Positions 50,901-62,586 of a DNA stretch of 64,000 nt are shown here, piece after piece. Numbering within the stretch: position 1 is the stretch's first letter; the number at the start of each line of letters is the position of its first letter. The stretch is from Dillenia suffruticosa. Taxonomy: Eukaryota; Streptophyta; Magnoliopsida; Dilleniales; Dilleniaceae. A program made the translations under genes and the position numbers. The notes below the pieces were generated by a model, which saw nothing but the letters and a program-made list of their open reading frames with translations, searched no databases and was not told where the DNA came from. The DNA lies in contig JAVTVX010000017.1 of the NCBI GenBank assembly GCA_033439265.1, positions 7,648,001 to 7,712,000 of the forward strand, given 5' to 3'.

Positions 50901-51880
50901 TTGGTCAAATTTTCCTTCCCCCCCCCCCCAAAATTTCCATGTCTCCTTTAAAAGTCCACACTAAGGAATTGGCCTAGGGTTTTCTTTGCTACTTGTAAAA
51001 TTGAGCATTACCATCTATGGCAGCCGCATGACAGATTATTCATGCAGCCTGACATTTCCAAAAAATGTCTTGAGGTTTCCAAGACGAATCATGTGTTAAA
51101 AAAAGAACCCATAAATAATTGAACTTGCCACATGAGCAGTATTTGGCACATGTCTGACCAGTGTCATGTCAAATACAAAGATGGCTTCCACTTTGAAGTG
51201 TTCTTGCACGGTAGGAGACACTGTCATCTTATTTTCATTATCATGCATGGGCCAATGCATCCAGTTACTAGGAACCTTGCAGTTCCCAGGAAACACGGTC
51301 CCTTTGTACAGTAGGACTTTTAGCAGTAAAAGAACTTAGTGGTTGATAAATCCGCAGCATTACTTTGGATAATTAACATCGTACATCAACACTAGAATCT
51401 GCTTGAACATTTGGTTAGTGATGCATTTTTCTCTGCATTTCTTCTTTTGATATTTGCAGTAGTTGCCAAATTTTAGGGAAGTCACTCCAAAGTTTTTCTC
51501 CCCTACAAATTGCAAAATATTGGCCAACCCACATCATCTTTGGTTGGCCTTGGCTTGTAAATTTGCTAGATTGATCAGATTTATTTGGCCTGGTCATACA
51601 TAATAACTGTAGGCATCCAATTATTTGAGTCCAGTTTGCAAAGCTGTAGTGTTTGACTATTATAGTATATTGACTTGTGGTTGAGCTACTTGAGAATTAA
51701 TTCACAATTTTATCTAGTCAGTTATACTGTTGTGACTTGTTTTTCGTCTGATTCTAGCTTCCTCCGGACGTTGAGTCTGCCTTACTAGAGCAAGTGATGA
51801 AACTTACACCAGAGCAATTGAGTTCATTGCCGCCTGAGCAGCAACAGCAAGTCTTACAACTCCAGCAGATGCTTCGGTGA
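41932..51880 (+). CDS. CSTF64: Cleavage stimulation factor subunit 2 (CstF-64), mRNA 3'-end processing
   Basis: Nuclear RNA-binding subunit of CstF, which recognises U/GU-rich elements downstream of the poly(A) site. Ten exons: 41932-41962, 42083-42161, 43131-43305, 46943-46976, 47082-47323, 47398-47475, 48546-48581, 48668-49210, 50311-50661, 51758-51880; 563 residues, longer than Arabidopsis CSTF64 because of the central region. The RRM covers ~9-88 with RNP2 VGNIPY (11-16) and RNP1 KGYGFCEY (48-55). The hinge (~155-225, [17 protein letters not shown] to [11 protein letters not shown]) is the CstF-77/symplekin-binding part. Next is a Pro/Gln-rich stretch (226-406), then the C-terminal three-helix domain [20 protein letters not shown] ending LQLQQMLR (Pcf11 contact in relatives). 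Intron 3 (3.6 kb) and intron 8 each host a hAT-like element. Confidence 0.94.
43395..44450. mobile_element. Non-autonomous hAT-like DNA transposon (~1.06 kb) in CSTF64 intron 3
   Basis: Left end CAGGGGTGAAGCCAG and right end (complement) CAGGGGCAAAGGCAG match at 12 of 15 bases. Both fit the hAT terminal pattern YARNG. Flanks are gttgctgg (43387-43394) and gctgctgg (44451-44458), an 8-bp target duplication with one change. The right subterminal part (gggggtgcagttgcccccttgccc) is GC-rich as in Tip100-like plant hATs. The interior is AT-rich and shows no transposase. A 20-bp tandem duplication lies inside at 43609-43648. Confidence 0.8.
43609..43648. repeat. 20-bp tandem duplication inside the hAT-like element
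   Basis: agtttaattgtgggtatcat occurs twice, exact and adjacent. Confidence 0.95.
45180..46100. other. Unassigned part of CSTF64 intron 3
   Basis: This less AT-rich stretch of the intron has no coding frame, terminal repeats or tRNA-like boxes that I can support. It may be old transposon sequence, but I cannot place it in a family. Confidence 0.3.
46915..46935. repeat. (CCTT)n microsatellite
   Basis: About five tetranucleotide units just upstream of the acceptor of CSTF64 exon 4 (AG 46941-46942). It forms most of the polypyrimidine tract of that acceptor. Confidence 0.9.
49696..50174. mobile_element. hAT-like MITE (479 bp) with palindromic interior, CSTF64 intron 8
   Basis: Terminal inverted repeats: left TAGTGTTATTAAAACCGGAC and right complement CAATGTTATCAGAACCGTAC; over 22 bases 17 match, and both begin with the hAT pattern YARNG. 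The flanks are an exact 8-bp target duplication, gttttacc at 49688-49695 and 50175-50182. The left 170 bp is packed with GGTTCAACC/GGTTGAACC words that pair with each other (for example 49798-49860), and similar words recur near the right end. No coding capacity. Confidence 0.85.
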
Positions 51881-54247
51881 ACTCAATTGTAGCTTACCTT
51901 CAACTGATGGAGCAACTCATAAAGAAGTCCAGCTTTGGCAGTGTAAACTGATCCATGGTAGCCCTTCGTGATTCTTTAATTCATGGGAGTAGCTGCTTGG
52001 AGAATAAGCGTTGTATCGTAAATTATTCAGCTAGTTTCAGATGATTGTATAAAAGCATTATTGAGCATGCCCCCTTTAGTTCAGGTCCCCGAAAGAGAAT
52101 GAGGATTGTCCATTCTTGTAACGTTTATGATGTGATAAAACATAAAAGAAAAAGGAAAAGAGAAATTTTGGGTAGATGAATCAACAAATAAGGTTGTATT
52201 GCTTGCGTTTAATTTCTAGTTTTCTTTCCTCCTGGATGTGATGATAGTCGCATATGACTGATTTCTGGTGAATCATTCAAAGAAACTTGATTTCCAAAAT
52301 CACTGTGCTTTTGATTTTGCTGTTGGCATCTTATCCTATATGAAGGATCTGGGTTTTTTTTTTGTTTTTTGTTTTTCCTAAATTGGATGCAGGATCTGAT
52401 TTTCTTATCTATCTGTAAGAACATGCCCGGATTTTCCCACCTGTCTTGGAGATCTTATTGCCGCAGAAGGTTGTATCTTGTGTTTGCTTTGACAGCCTCA
52501 TTTGTGGGGTTTTTTTTTTTTTTTTGGTTGGCGAGGGGGGGGGGGATACGAGCCGATCTAAACAGCTATGTATTCAATGCGACAGCACTCATTAAAATCT
52601 CCCTATTTTTCAGGCTGCTGCGTGGCAGACCAAGTACGCTATTGAAATTATCTGCTCTTGGATTTTACTCCTGCGGTGCAAACTGTGCTTAAGAATTCAG
52701 TGACAATTCAACCAAGGAATGAATCCTTGCAAGGTTTAAAGTTGTGAAAGTTGAAATTTGATTCAACTATTTGAATTATTTTTATGGAGAAATTTGATGT
52801 TCACGTGCAAAATCTCACATAGGAATCATTAGTTCTTAAGAATGGCTATGTAGGTCACTTTTGGGGTAGAACATTGAACAAAAAAGTCCTAAGGTTGTTA
52901 TTCTCTCCGACTCTCCCGCTCTCTCTCTCTCCCCGCCCCCCTCTCTCTCTTATTTATTTATTTGCAAGCTTATGATTGAAAAGTCTAGTTTGGTCCCAGT
53001 TCACGAGGTTCACATGTCAAGAGTCCAGTTTGCTCCCTGTCCTGATGTACTACTAATGATGGACTTCGTGGAGTGCCTAGCCGAAGGGAATGCATGCAAT
53101 ATACGATCAACTCTATCGCCAACGGGTATGTTTGATTTCTTGATCAAAGTTTTATTTTAAAAATTAAAAAAATTATATTAAAAAAAATTTTCTCTTAAAA
53201 AATTCTAACAATAATTTAAATCGAATTATTTATAATCTAAAAATAAAAAGAACTCCCTCTTAATCAATATTTTTCTCGTAAATAACTATTCAAATGATTT
53301 GAAAATCTTTATATATAATTAAATATCATAAGATCAAAGTCTCGATCCCCCTCCTTGGAAAAAAAAAAATTCCAATGCCCTTCTTCTCTTTAAGAAGTGA
53401 CTGTTCAAATAAGGTTCCATTATTGCTCCACAACATTCAAGGATTGATGCAGTGGTAAAAAATTTAATTATTCTATAAAGTTGAGCTAAAGTTAGTTATT
53501 TTTATCAATTTTTATGGGTATGTAATTTATTTTAAATAAATCACAATCTCATATTATCTATGGTTGATGTTTAACTATTATTGACATATTTTGAAAAATA
53601 AAACGAATATATTATTAACAACAAATTTTAATCTACACAATTACAAAAAAAAAAAAAAAAACCCGAAAGAAAAACCTAAAAGAAGGATCGGGTACGTAAT
53701 CTAATATTAGAGATAAGTAATAAAATTTATCATAAGACAAATATATATACAAACATGTATGATCTAATAGTAAGATATTTAATAATTTCCTTTAATAGAA
53801 TATATTTGAATCTCAATAACGGTATTGATTTATTTAATGATTGTCTGGGGTGCCATGATATATCTCTAGTTATATATATATCTCTCGATAGGTAAAGAAA
53901 AATCTGATAAAGATAATAATTTTGAAACAAAAATTAATGATTGATTTATGCATGGAATCGTATGGAAAAAAAAAAGAGGACGAAATACTAACTTGCTGCA
54001 AGAAAGGATTAGGGTGATAAAAATATATTTCTAATATTAAAATATGAGCAACTAATGATTTATGGTACTAAGAGAAACCTTCACCTTGCCACTTGTGTAG
54101 TACTAAAAACAACTTTCAGAAAATCGAATTTTGTTCGTTTACTCTTTGTAATTTTTTAATAATTACATATTTCTTGTGCATACTTCATAAATTCATGTGT
54201 TTGTTATTTTTTTAATTAATTTATGTTTAACGTTACTTTTCGTAAAA

Positions 54248-54278
<31 letters not shown>

Positions 54279-55680
54279 ACGTATAGGTTATTTTTAAGAA
54301 AAAATCTCCGGTGTAAAATTTTGTAAAAATATGATTTTTGAGAATAAGCAAAGTGAAGTTGATTTTTGGAAGTTGTTTGAAAACTTTTAGAAAATTGACT
54401 TAAAAAAATATTCAATATTTATGTAACAGAAATAAAAACTATAATATTAATATTATTTTTAATTCTAAATACAAAATTAGGAGAAATGATAATAGATTTA
54501 TAAAAAAAATAGTAATTATAATAATTAAAAGAGAACATTTTATTAATAATCAGAGTTTTTATGCATAAAAAGAAGGCATCGACTCCAAATTATCATTTTC
54601 TATCCTTTTATTTAAAATAAATAAAAAAATATAATAAAAGTGCAGCACACCTAAACACGTGAGGCAGGGGTGTAGTTGCTTCGATCACACGTGTTTCACG
54701 TGCTCTATCTACCACTGTCACGTGACGGTAACTATTTTAAAGTTGGGTTTATTGGATGATAATTTAAACGAATCATTTAAGCATTCTATGGTTTAATAAA
54801 ATTAATTAAGTGAAGGAGCATGTGGTAACGTGAACCCCAAATTTAGAACAACCAAACCAGCTCGTGGGATGGGAGTAGGTGGTGGTGGTGGGCGTGGCCG
54901 TGTGTGTGGCTCCGCCATCATATTCCAACCGGCAGATTCCACCAAACACTTTCCGAATACTATACCATACAAATAGGTACGCTATAATATCATCATTAAT
55001 ACTAAAATATTTTAGGTACAAGATTAGAACATAAGACTACCAAAAACTCTTTATATTTGGTAATGGAGTTTTGACTCATCGATATCCATGCCCCAGCCAA
55101 AGCAAGTTTTCTTTCTTTCTTATATGATATTTGAGTTTTATTTAATTAATTCAATTTGATTATTGAAATTTATTTTAAAAGTTGATTTTTTAAATTATTT
55201 TTTTGTTATTCTTAAAATTTAAATTCAAGAGCTTTAATTAAGAGAATAAAATATTTGATCGTTCAATCCAAATGAATTTAATTCGGAGCACGGTCTTTTG
55301 GTGGCTCCAACGTGCCCTGTTTAAATATAATCGCTCCAATTTATAATTCAAAAACAAAAGGGCGCTCTCTCTCCAACTTACATCGACCGGTCCAGCTATC
55401 ATGCTCGCCTCGCTCATCTGCTTATCCTACGCCCCTTCTTGTTCTCCATTCTAGCAACCCATTTCAGTTATTCCTCTTTCTTGTTGAGTTTGATTACTAT
55501 TCATTTCAATTTGATTCTGTTCTCAAAACTCCTTCTCTCCTCCCTGTTTTGTTCATGCATGATCAAGCTTTTAATTTGATGTGTTTTCGGGGAAATTGAT
55601 GATCACCCGGAATACATTTGTTGATTTTCACGATCAAGCCGTGTAGTTTCTGCTTCTTCAGGTATTAGGCAACTCAGAGG
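51881..55680. other. 3.8-kb spacer between CSTF64 and shikimate kinase
   Basis: Begins with the CSTF64 3' UTR (about 51881-52150). It then holds AT-rich DNA without supported genes, a homopolymer pair at 52510-52545 (T16 then G11), a CT-rich stretch near 52917-52950, the G-box cluster at 54656-54724, and the shikimate kinase promoter and 5' leader with a CT-rich part at 55365-55560. Confidence 0.5.
54656..54724. promoter_or_regulatory. Cluster of four CACGTG G-boxes upstream of shikimate kinase
   Basis: Exact CACGTG palindromes occur at 54656-54661, 54688-54693, 54697-54702 and 54719-54724, about 960-1025 bp upstream of the shikimate kinase ATG. The second lies in acacgtgt and the fourth in tcacgtga. 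G-boxes bind bZIP (ABF, HY5) and bHLH (PIF) factors (known). That the cluster controls the kinase gene is inference. Confidence 0.6.
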
Positions 55681-58600
55681 ATGGGGGCTGCTTCTGGTAC
55701 AACTTTGCAATTGTGCCCACCATGGAATGGAGGAGCTGAGAAAATTTCCACGAGGAAACCATATAGTTTTCTGAGATGTAAAGTAGGAAGCAGTTTTCAT
55801 GCCCTTAGTTTGAGTGATTTGGAATGGAGGACCTCTTCATTTCCCAGGAATCGTTGTGCCCTCTCTCTTTCTCATGCTTGTAAAGAACCTGAAGGTTAGT
55901 TTTTGTAATTTTAAGTTTGGATTAGTCATATCTTGGAACAATTTTGTAAATGTTTATCAACACCAACACCCCCTTGCAATTTGCCCATTTTAGCTTAGGT
56001 CTTACTTTTTCTGGACGACAAACCCTTGTCTCATGTTAATCCTTTTTCTTCTTGTTAATATATTTATTTTTAGCTGCTAAGCAGACGGTGATAACTAATA
56101 ATATCCGTAAAATGGAGCAGAATAGTGCTCTTCATTTATTAGGTCAATACGCTTGAGCAATTTGGATGGATGATCACCCTTGCTTACTCGTGCCTCGTAT
56201 AGCTTTAGTGTAGCTCTATGTTTCAGGTAGCATATGATAGACGTAGAGTTTATGATTTTAAATAATCATCCGTTTAGGAATAATGCCTCAGACATGCTTC
56301 ATGTACTAGTTGCTCCTATGGGCCTCCCCCTAATGAGTTCGCTGCATTATCCCCCTCCTATAATAACATTGACTGATTCGGCTTACACCGACATGATGTC
56401 CTTTCTTAACCATATTGTTTGCAGCTCCTGCACTGGAATCTGGGAATTTCCATGCTTGTTTTGACAGTAATTGGTTCTTGAAGGTATGGAATGCCCTAAT
56501 TAAAGTTTAAGCTAATGATGAAGCCTGATACAAAACAAAGTCCTGTGCTATGTATGCTTTTTGCTGCTTGTGTATGCCATGGCTGGTCTTGATGACAGGA
56601 CCCATGGTTTAGATATTGCTTTTCGTGCATAATATGCCATTTTGCCGGTATATTTAATTGGATACTTGTAAAATTGCAGAAGAAAGCAGAAGAGGTTGCC
56701 CCATACTTAACTGGACGCTGTATATATCTTGTTGGTAAGTTCCCCCTTGGTTTTTTGCTTTAAGATGGCTATACTGCTTATCAAAGTGATCAAACTTTTT
56801 GAAGTATGACATTCAGGGATGATGGGCTCAGGAAAGACAACAGTTGGAAAAATTCTTGCAGAAGCATTAGGTTATTCTTTTGTTGACAGGTTTGTACTTG
56901 ATGGCGTCACTTAGTTTCCTTGCAACTCTCTTTCTCTCTCTCTCTTATGGTGCATATGATTCCTTAGCTTGTTTGCAAGAATATAATAGCTTTTGGAATG
57001 TACATATCATTTTGCAGATCATATTCAACAATAATTTGTTTCCCAATTGTTTTGAATGCACCAAGAAGTTAAGAACCTATGAAGCATAAGGGTGGACATA
57101 GGACATAGGGCACATCCAGGAAAGAAGGGCATTGCATGAAGTGGACATGGTTCTTAATATGTATCAAAACTGTTATGTGAAAATATGTTAGTAATGTAAT
57201 GGTTCATATGAGATTACTCATCAAGTCATCCTATAGAGTTGAAATTTATTGTACATATTTATCTTTTAGAATATTGAAATTATGAAACTTTTATTTATCA
57301 TTTTTTATTTTTTAAATTGATGCATGATGTCCAGGCTGCCTTCAAGATAACAATTAATCATTTCTATTGCAATAAAAGTGGGCTACTAGTTGGACACACC
57401 ACTAATTACACAAGGATCAACTTGTATGTTGGTGCTTCAAAGTTAAGATTAGACTTTCTTAATGGGTTGTTACTCCAGTAAATTGGTAGTCATATACATA
57501 TTTTTTTTGGGATAATGGATATTTTTAGAATTTCTGTGTACAAGATTTAGCATAACTTAATTTACTGCTAGATATTCTTGGAAGATAACCCATATCATTT
57601 AGTTTGGCATATTTGAGAATTCAACCCTTTCAGGATATGAATGAATCACCTTCTCATAGATCTTCCCATAAGTAAAGCCGTTTGTCATGAGGCAACAAAA
57701 TTGTCCCTCATGTCAAACTGGACAGTATGTTTGGACACTCTATTTTGAATGGGTAACTAGTTGGATGTGGAGTGTACTATGGTAATGCATATCTTCCTTT
57801 TCTTTTCCAATAGCCAACTAATAGTTTTTACAGAGAAGAATGTAGTTTTCTTTGATGTTTTCGATATTTAGATGTATATGACTGGAAGTAATTGATGATG
57901 TACAAGTATACATGCAACATGGTTTATTCTTCATGCTGGTATGCATTTAGGCTTTTGTCATGAGGCAACAAAATTGTCCCTCATGTCAAACTGGACAGTA
58001 TGTTTGGACACTCTATTTTGAATGGGTAACCAGTTGGATGTGGAGTGTACTATGGTAATGCATATCTTCGTTTTCTTTTCCAATAGCCAACTAATAGTTT
58101 TTATAGAGAAGAATGTTGTTTTCTTTGATGTTTTCGATATTTAGATGTATATGACTGGAAGTAATTGACAATGTACAAGTATACATGCAACATGGTTTAT
58201 TCTTCATGTTGGTATGCATTTAAACATATGGTTAATCAGATTGCAATATATTCATTGACATCTGCAAGTTATGTCTGCGGTTGTATCAGTGACAAACTTG
58301 TGGAGCAGTCTGTTGGTGTATCATCTGTAGCTCAAATCTTTTCACAGTATGGCGAGACTTTCTTCAGAGATAATGAGGTCCGTTGGAGTTCATATATATT
58401 CAATTGAAGCTTTCCATGTTTTAGCTTTCCAATTAGACTGTCCTTTGTGGTGGTTAGTGGTTCCATTGTATTTTACACACCTTAGTAAGGCTATGCACCC
58501 ACCAACTTGGATGTGCTATGAGAGGACATTAAAACCTCTGATCCAATTGAGGGCAAGATTTTGGAGAATGCTGCCTTATAATTTTTTGACTTCTGGTTGT

Positions 58601-61600
58601 ATCGATGACAACCTTTTGTCCCTTATTTCCCATCCATATTGCCTTCCTTTACAACAACACCCAAGCCTTTATCTCACTAAGTGGAGTCAACTATATGAAT
58701 CCTTTTATGCCATTGTACTCTATCTCATATCGCGTGCTTACCTATATGATTGTTTTCTTTTATATGACAATAACAATGGTGCTTTTATTTCACTCACTAG
58801 GCTCAGCAATATTGATACTTTTATGCTACTGTACTCTATATTGTATCATATTTTCATTTATATTTAGATAATTTATATCACATTTTATTGTTGTTATCCA
58901 AATCTTCTTAGGTCTCACTCTCCCTCGGTTAATATGAGTACTTATTACAGTTTTGCACCGTCTAACTAGAACCTCTATGGGTTGTTTATATACGTGTCCA
59001 TATCATCTTAATCGTGTTTCCCTCAATTTTTCTTCAATAGGCACAACCCCACCTTTTCTTATCTAGTCGATCATTGTGTTTCTGCACATCTATGTTAACA
59101 TTTTCATCTTCGCAAGTCTCATCTTCTGCTCATGCTTATGGTTTATTGTTCAACATTCAGATCCATACAACAAAGTAGGTCTAATCACCATCGTGTAAAA
59201 CTTCTTTTTAACTTTTAGAGATACCTTTCGATCACATAAAATACCTGATTCACTTCTCCATTTCGACCATCCCACTTATATTCTATGTGATGCATCTCTA
59301 TCAATCCCTTGAGTTCTCCATGGTTACAGGATTGCCTTCCTTTATAATTAAGAATTAGTGTAGATTATAGTTGACCTCATTGTACAATCTCAGAAAAGTT
59401 ACAGGTATGACACAATTCAGCAGACTCTGCCAAAAATTTGGCAGTGATAGATCTGTTTGGACTTCATATTAACCTTTTGTGAGCCTGTTGCCTAGTTTTA
59501 AGTTTAATTTTTAAATTTCAATAGTCAATAGTGTCTCTGACACTATCCAAAGGTTTGACCATTTTCAACTGGCTATCGACCATTTGTGACAAAGTTTCTA
59601 AGGTTATAACTACTTCTAGCAGCAGTGATATTAGAACCCATCGTGCAATGCTTTTGAGGCATTCACTATATAAGAATTTTTTAAATATAGTGGTAAGAAT
59701 TTTCACAAATTTCTGTAGGATGATATTCAGTCATTAATTCTGGGAACTCTTATTATATATATATATTTTTTTTCTTGTCACAAATGAATTCAGAACTATT
59801 TCTAAAATTGACAGAGTGAGGAATTGCGCAAGTTGTCTTTGGCGAGCAAGCAAGTTGTTGCAACTGGCGGTGGTTCAGTGGTTCGCCCTGACAACTGGTA
59901 TGGTGGGTCCATGTATTTACAGAGGATGATTGCTTCTATTGTACTTAACCATGGAATTTAATTTCTTCTTATATAAGAGCCATGGTAATTCTCTGACTAT
60001 ACAGGAAGTATATGAAGCAGGGGATCACTATCTGGTTAGATGTACCATTAGATGCTCTTGCAAGGAGAATTGCAGCTGTAGGAACTGACACTCGCCCACT
60101 TTTGCATTTTGAGTCTGGAGATTCGTACACACAGGTGGTCCCTGTCTGTCATACCAGGCACACACCATGATTGGGTTATTAATTTTGGCTTTCCAACATC
60201 TTTTCAGGCCTTTGTTGGTTTGTTCATGATTTCAAAGAAGAGAGGTGAACAATATGCCAATGCTGATGCAAAGGTTTCCATTCAAGGTATGCTTTCCTAG
60301 ACAAATTTTCATGTGCATTTGAATTTCTAATAAAATTGGATTTCTAAATATAAATGTGGGTCCATCTTCCTCTATGTTGCTTAGACAAGATGATGAGTGT
60401 ACACCCTCGTCATCTGGGTCTATGACTTCCCTGCATTTAATTTTCCCAAAATTGTGTCAACTATTCTTCCTCGTCTACTTTGAATGGAATGTCAAAAATG
60501 TCTTCGTGCAAGGATGGTACTGTTGGTTCTTAGAACTTAAAATCATTGAATCAGCGAGGATTTATCAGGTAAAAATTTTGAAAATTTCAGTTCTAAATCA
60601 TCAAACTGCTTCCCCATAATTCTTTTTCTGCTTTAAGTTGTTGTGCAACTAATTTTCTGTCATTTAGAATCAATATTTAGCTCTTGGAGATCCAAGTTCA
60701 TCATTGGAATGCTTGGACGGCTTCCCAAAAGAGAGGCTTTGTTTTGGTAGCTTAGTGTTTTAGATACAATTGTCAACTAGGAATTTTACTTTTGGTTGTC
60801 CAGATCAATAGACTCTGCATGTCGACTGGTTATTTACATCATCGTGGAACTTAGGTGAATTTGCATAGATGTTCTTTACTTGTTCGTGGAAATGCAATAA
60901 TCAATTTTCACGTTTATGGATGTGGGTCTTTTATTTGATTTGTCAGTCGCATTACTGGCATAGATTTTGTTGCCTGAACTTTTGTGTTTAAGGATTCAAA
61001 TTAGCATGGATGTTTCATCCTAAATCAATGCCTCATAGAGGTAAATAGTCACAATTCAATTATCTTGCCACTTTTTGTACTATAATGCGAATAGAGAATC
61101 AATTATGGCTGTTACATGTTGGGTATTCTATGTACTCCTAAAACCTTGTGTCAAAAGAAGATAAATCTGAGATGAATGAGTCTCTGGCTGATATTGAATG
61201 AATTTGTCCTTTCATTTTTTCAGATATTGCAGCCAATTCAGGTCTCAAAGATATAGCTGATATTACATCGACTGCCATAGCAGTTGAGGTATGTTGCTCT
61301 GTGCCCTTCTTATGTGACATTTAGGAAAAGGTTCTCTTTGGTTTCTTGTCTTATTCTAATTGAGGTCTCTCCAATTAGTCATTCTGCACTTCTTAGTCCC
61401 ACCTCCCTTTTCTTTGCATGAGTATGTGCCAGCAAACACCATCCTCTAACCGACCACACCTCCGGACCTAGTTGATAAGAAGGGATTGGATGACAAAAAA
61501 GGGAGGAAGAGAGGGAGAACTGCCTTTTTCTCTTTCATTTCCCTTGTTTTCTCTCCAAACCAAACATCAAGAAGAATAAGTAAAATATCCACCATGCCTA

Positions 61601-62586
61601 GCTAGAATAAAGTGAACCTCATGGTGCATCTAGGCCGATTAGCTTAAGGACTTTGGCATGTATAAGGTGCTTTTAGGTTTTTGTAAGAGCTCTAGCTTTT
61701 GAGTTCGGCATGACAATGACCTGCAAAGATGGTCAATACTGAGAAGTGGAACCTTGAAGTGCTTTGAGGGGCTACCCCCCCCCCCCCCCCAAAAAAAATC
61801 AAAGGTTTTCAAAAAATTTCTGTTAATTCTCACATTAATTTTCTTTTATTTCATTCACATCTTCTAGCAAAATGTACAATGTCTCCCAAAGAAGTTTGAA
61901 ATTTTTATTCCCACTCTAAAAGAAAAAAAAAAAAAAACCAAACTCCTATAGGTGTAGTGGTAGGATGTTGCACTCCCTTAACATAGGTCTCGGGTTCGAG
62001 CCATGATAACGGAGAAATGAGATTTTTGGAGAGCCAAATCTTTAATAGGCCCCACAGTGCTCGGAATGGATTAGTCAAGTAAAAATGGATATCGGTTGGT
62101 AAAAACTGGATATCAGTTGGTGAAAACCCAAAAAAAAAAAAAAGAAAATTAAAATCTACCTTGGCCCCTCCAAATATACTTGTTTAGGTCTGCCACTATA
62201 AATACTGCATTATTGGTGCGATTGTTTAGATTTTGTGATTATTCATCATCCCTATCAGTTCTTCAATGTTTGAGAAAAATCTAAATCAGATACATGCAAT
62301 AATTTTAAAATTGGTGTTTTTCCCCCCTCAAATGAATTTATCTCATGGTATGAAATTGGAAACCAATAACCATTCGGAATTGCGTTGAACACTAGTTAAG
62401 ATGTTGGCTTACCACATGAATACATCAATCCTGAATCCAAAGGAGAAAAACAGCTCAAAATTTTGAATTTTTTGTCAAAAAGATTGCTGCTCAGGATTTG
62501 ATCTCTTATCAGATTATTCTGTTTCAATGCAGACACTGATGCAAATTGAAAATCATCTACGTGGAAGAGATAAGATGTTTGCTTAA
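55681..62586 (+). CDS. SK: Shikimate kinase, chloroplastic
   Basis: Phosphorylates shikimate at the 3-hydroxyl with ATP, the fifth step of the plastid shikimate pathway towards chorismate. Ten exons: 55681-55894, 56425-56483, 56680-56734, 56817-56889, 58290-58377, 59815-59897, 60005-60134, 60208-60286, 61224-61288, 62533-62586; 299 residues. Residues 1 to ~60 are Ser/Arg-rich, as a transit peptide. Walker A is GMMGSGKT (110-117), the shikimate-binding pair is D133/D135 (VDSDKLVEQ), then R160 (FFRDNE), GGG (181-183) and the LID arginine R221 (GTDTRPLL). Exon 8 reads [20 protein letters not shown] where relatives have a MRLSTL..ERG-type sequence; R246 is kept, but this helix has diverged. All catalytic residues are present, so it is likely active and a true SK rather than the non-kinase SKL type. 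Introns 4 and 5 are repeat-rich. Confidence 0.93.
57681..58226. repeat. 273-bp tandem duplication in shikimate kinase intron 4
   Basis: Copy 1 is 57681-57953 and copy 2 is 57954-58226. They run in parallel from tttgtcatgaggcaacaaaa to ttcttcatg-tggtatgcattta with only about ten visible differences. The end of copy 2 is about 60 bp before the exon 5 acceptor. Confidence 0.93.
58620..59300 (-). mobile_element. RTE-type LINE remnant, antisense in shikimate kinase intron 5
   Basis: On the minus strand one frame from 59297 to about 58878 reads almost without gaps through the end of a plant RTE-like reverse transcriptase: [59 protein letters not shown], then VRPKKIW. Five in-frame stops interrupt it, three at positions where relatives have W (after SEC, before MC and before YGHV). 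Downstream, 58650-58725 and 58766-58845 resemble two copies of the element's 3' end (complement: aaaggcttgggtgttgttgt). It is dead. Confidence 0.82.
61938..62146 (+). mobile_element. tRNA-related SINE, family copy 3
   Basis: Starts near CCTATAGGTGTAGTGGTAGG (A-box-like), has CTCGGGTTCGAGCC (B-box) about 45 bp on, then a body with AGGCCCCACAGTGCTCGG, a tail GGATTAGTCAAG, GGATATCGGTTGGTAAAAA (partly doubled as GGATATCAGTTGGTG) and an A run. The same head and tail words occur in copies 1 and 2. Clear target duplications were not found because both flanks are A-rich. It lies in the last intron of shikimate kinase. Confidence 0.75.

Noticed and set aside
56071-56150. Extra shikimate kinase exon starting at gctgctaagcagacgg
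   Set aside because: Direct splicing of 55894 to 56425 keeps the frame and matches the family; including this segment adds an unsupported sequence with early stops.
58165-58871. Open frames of 80-172 codons in shikimate kinase introns 4-5
   Set aside because: 58290-58377 is a true kinase exon in one of these frames; the rest is intron and the antisense LINE remnant.
61938-62010. A genuine tRNA gene at the A/B-box sequence
   Set aside because: The boxes are present, but there is no pairing acceptor stem, and the tail and family copies show a SINE.
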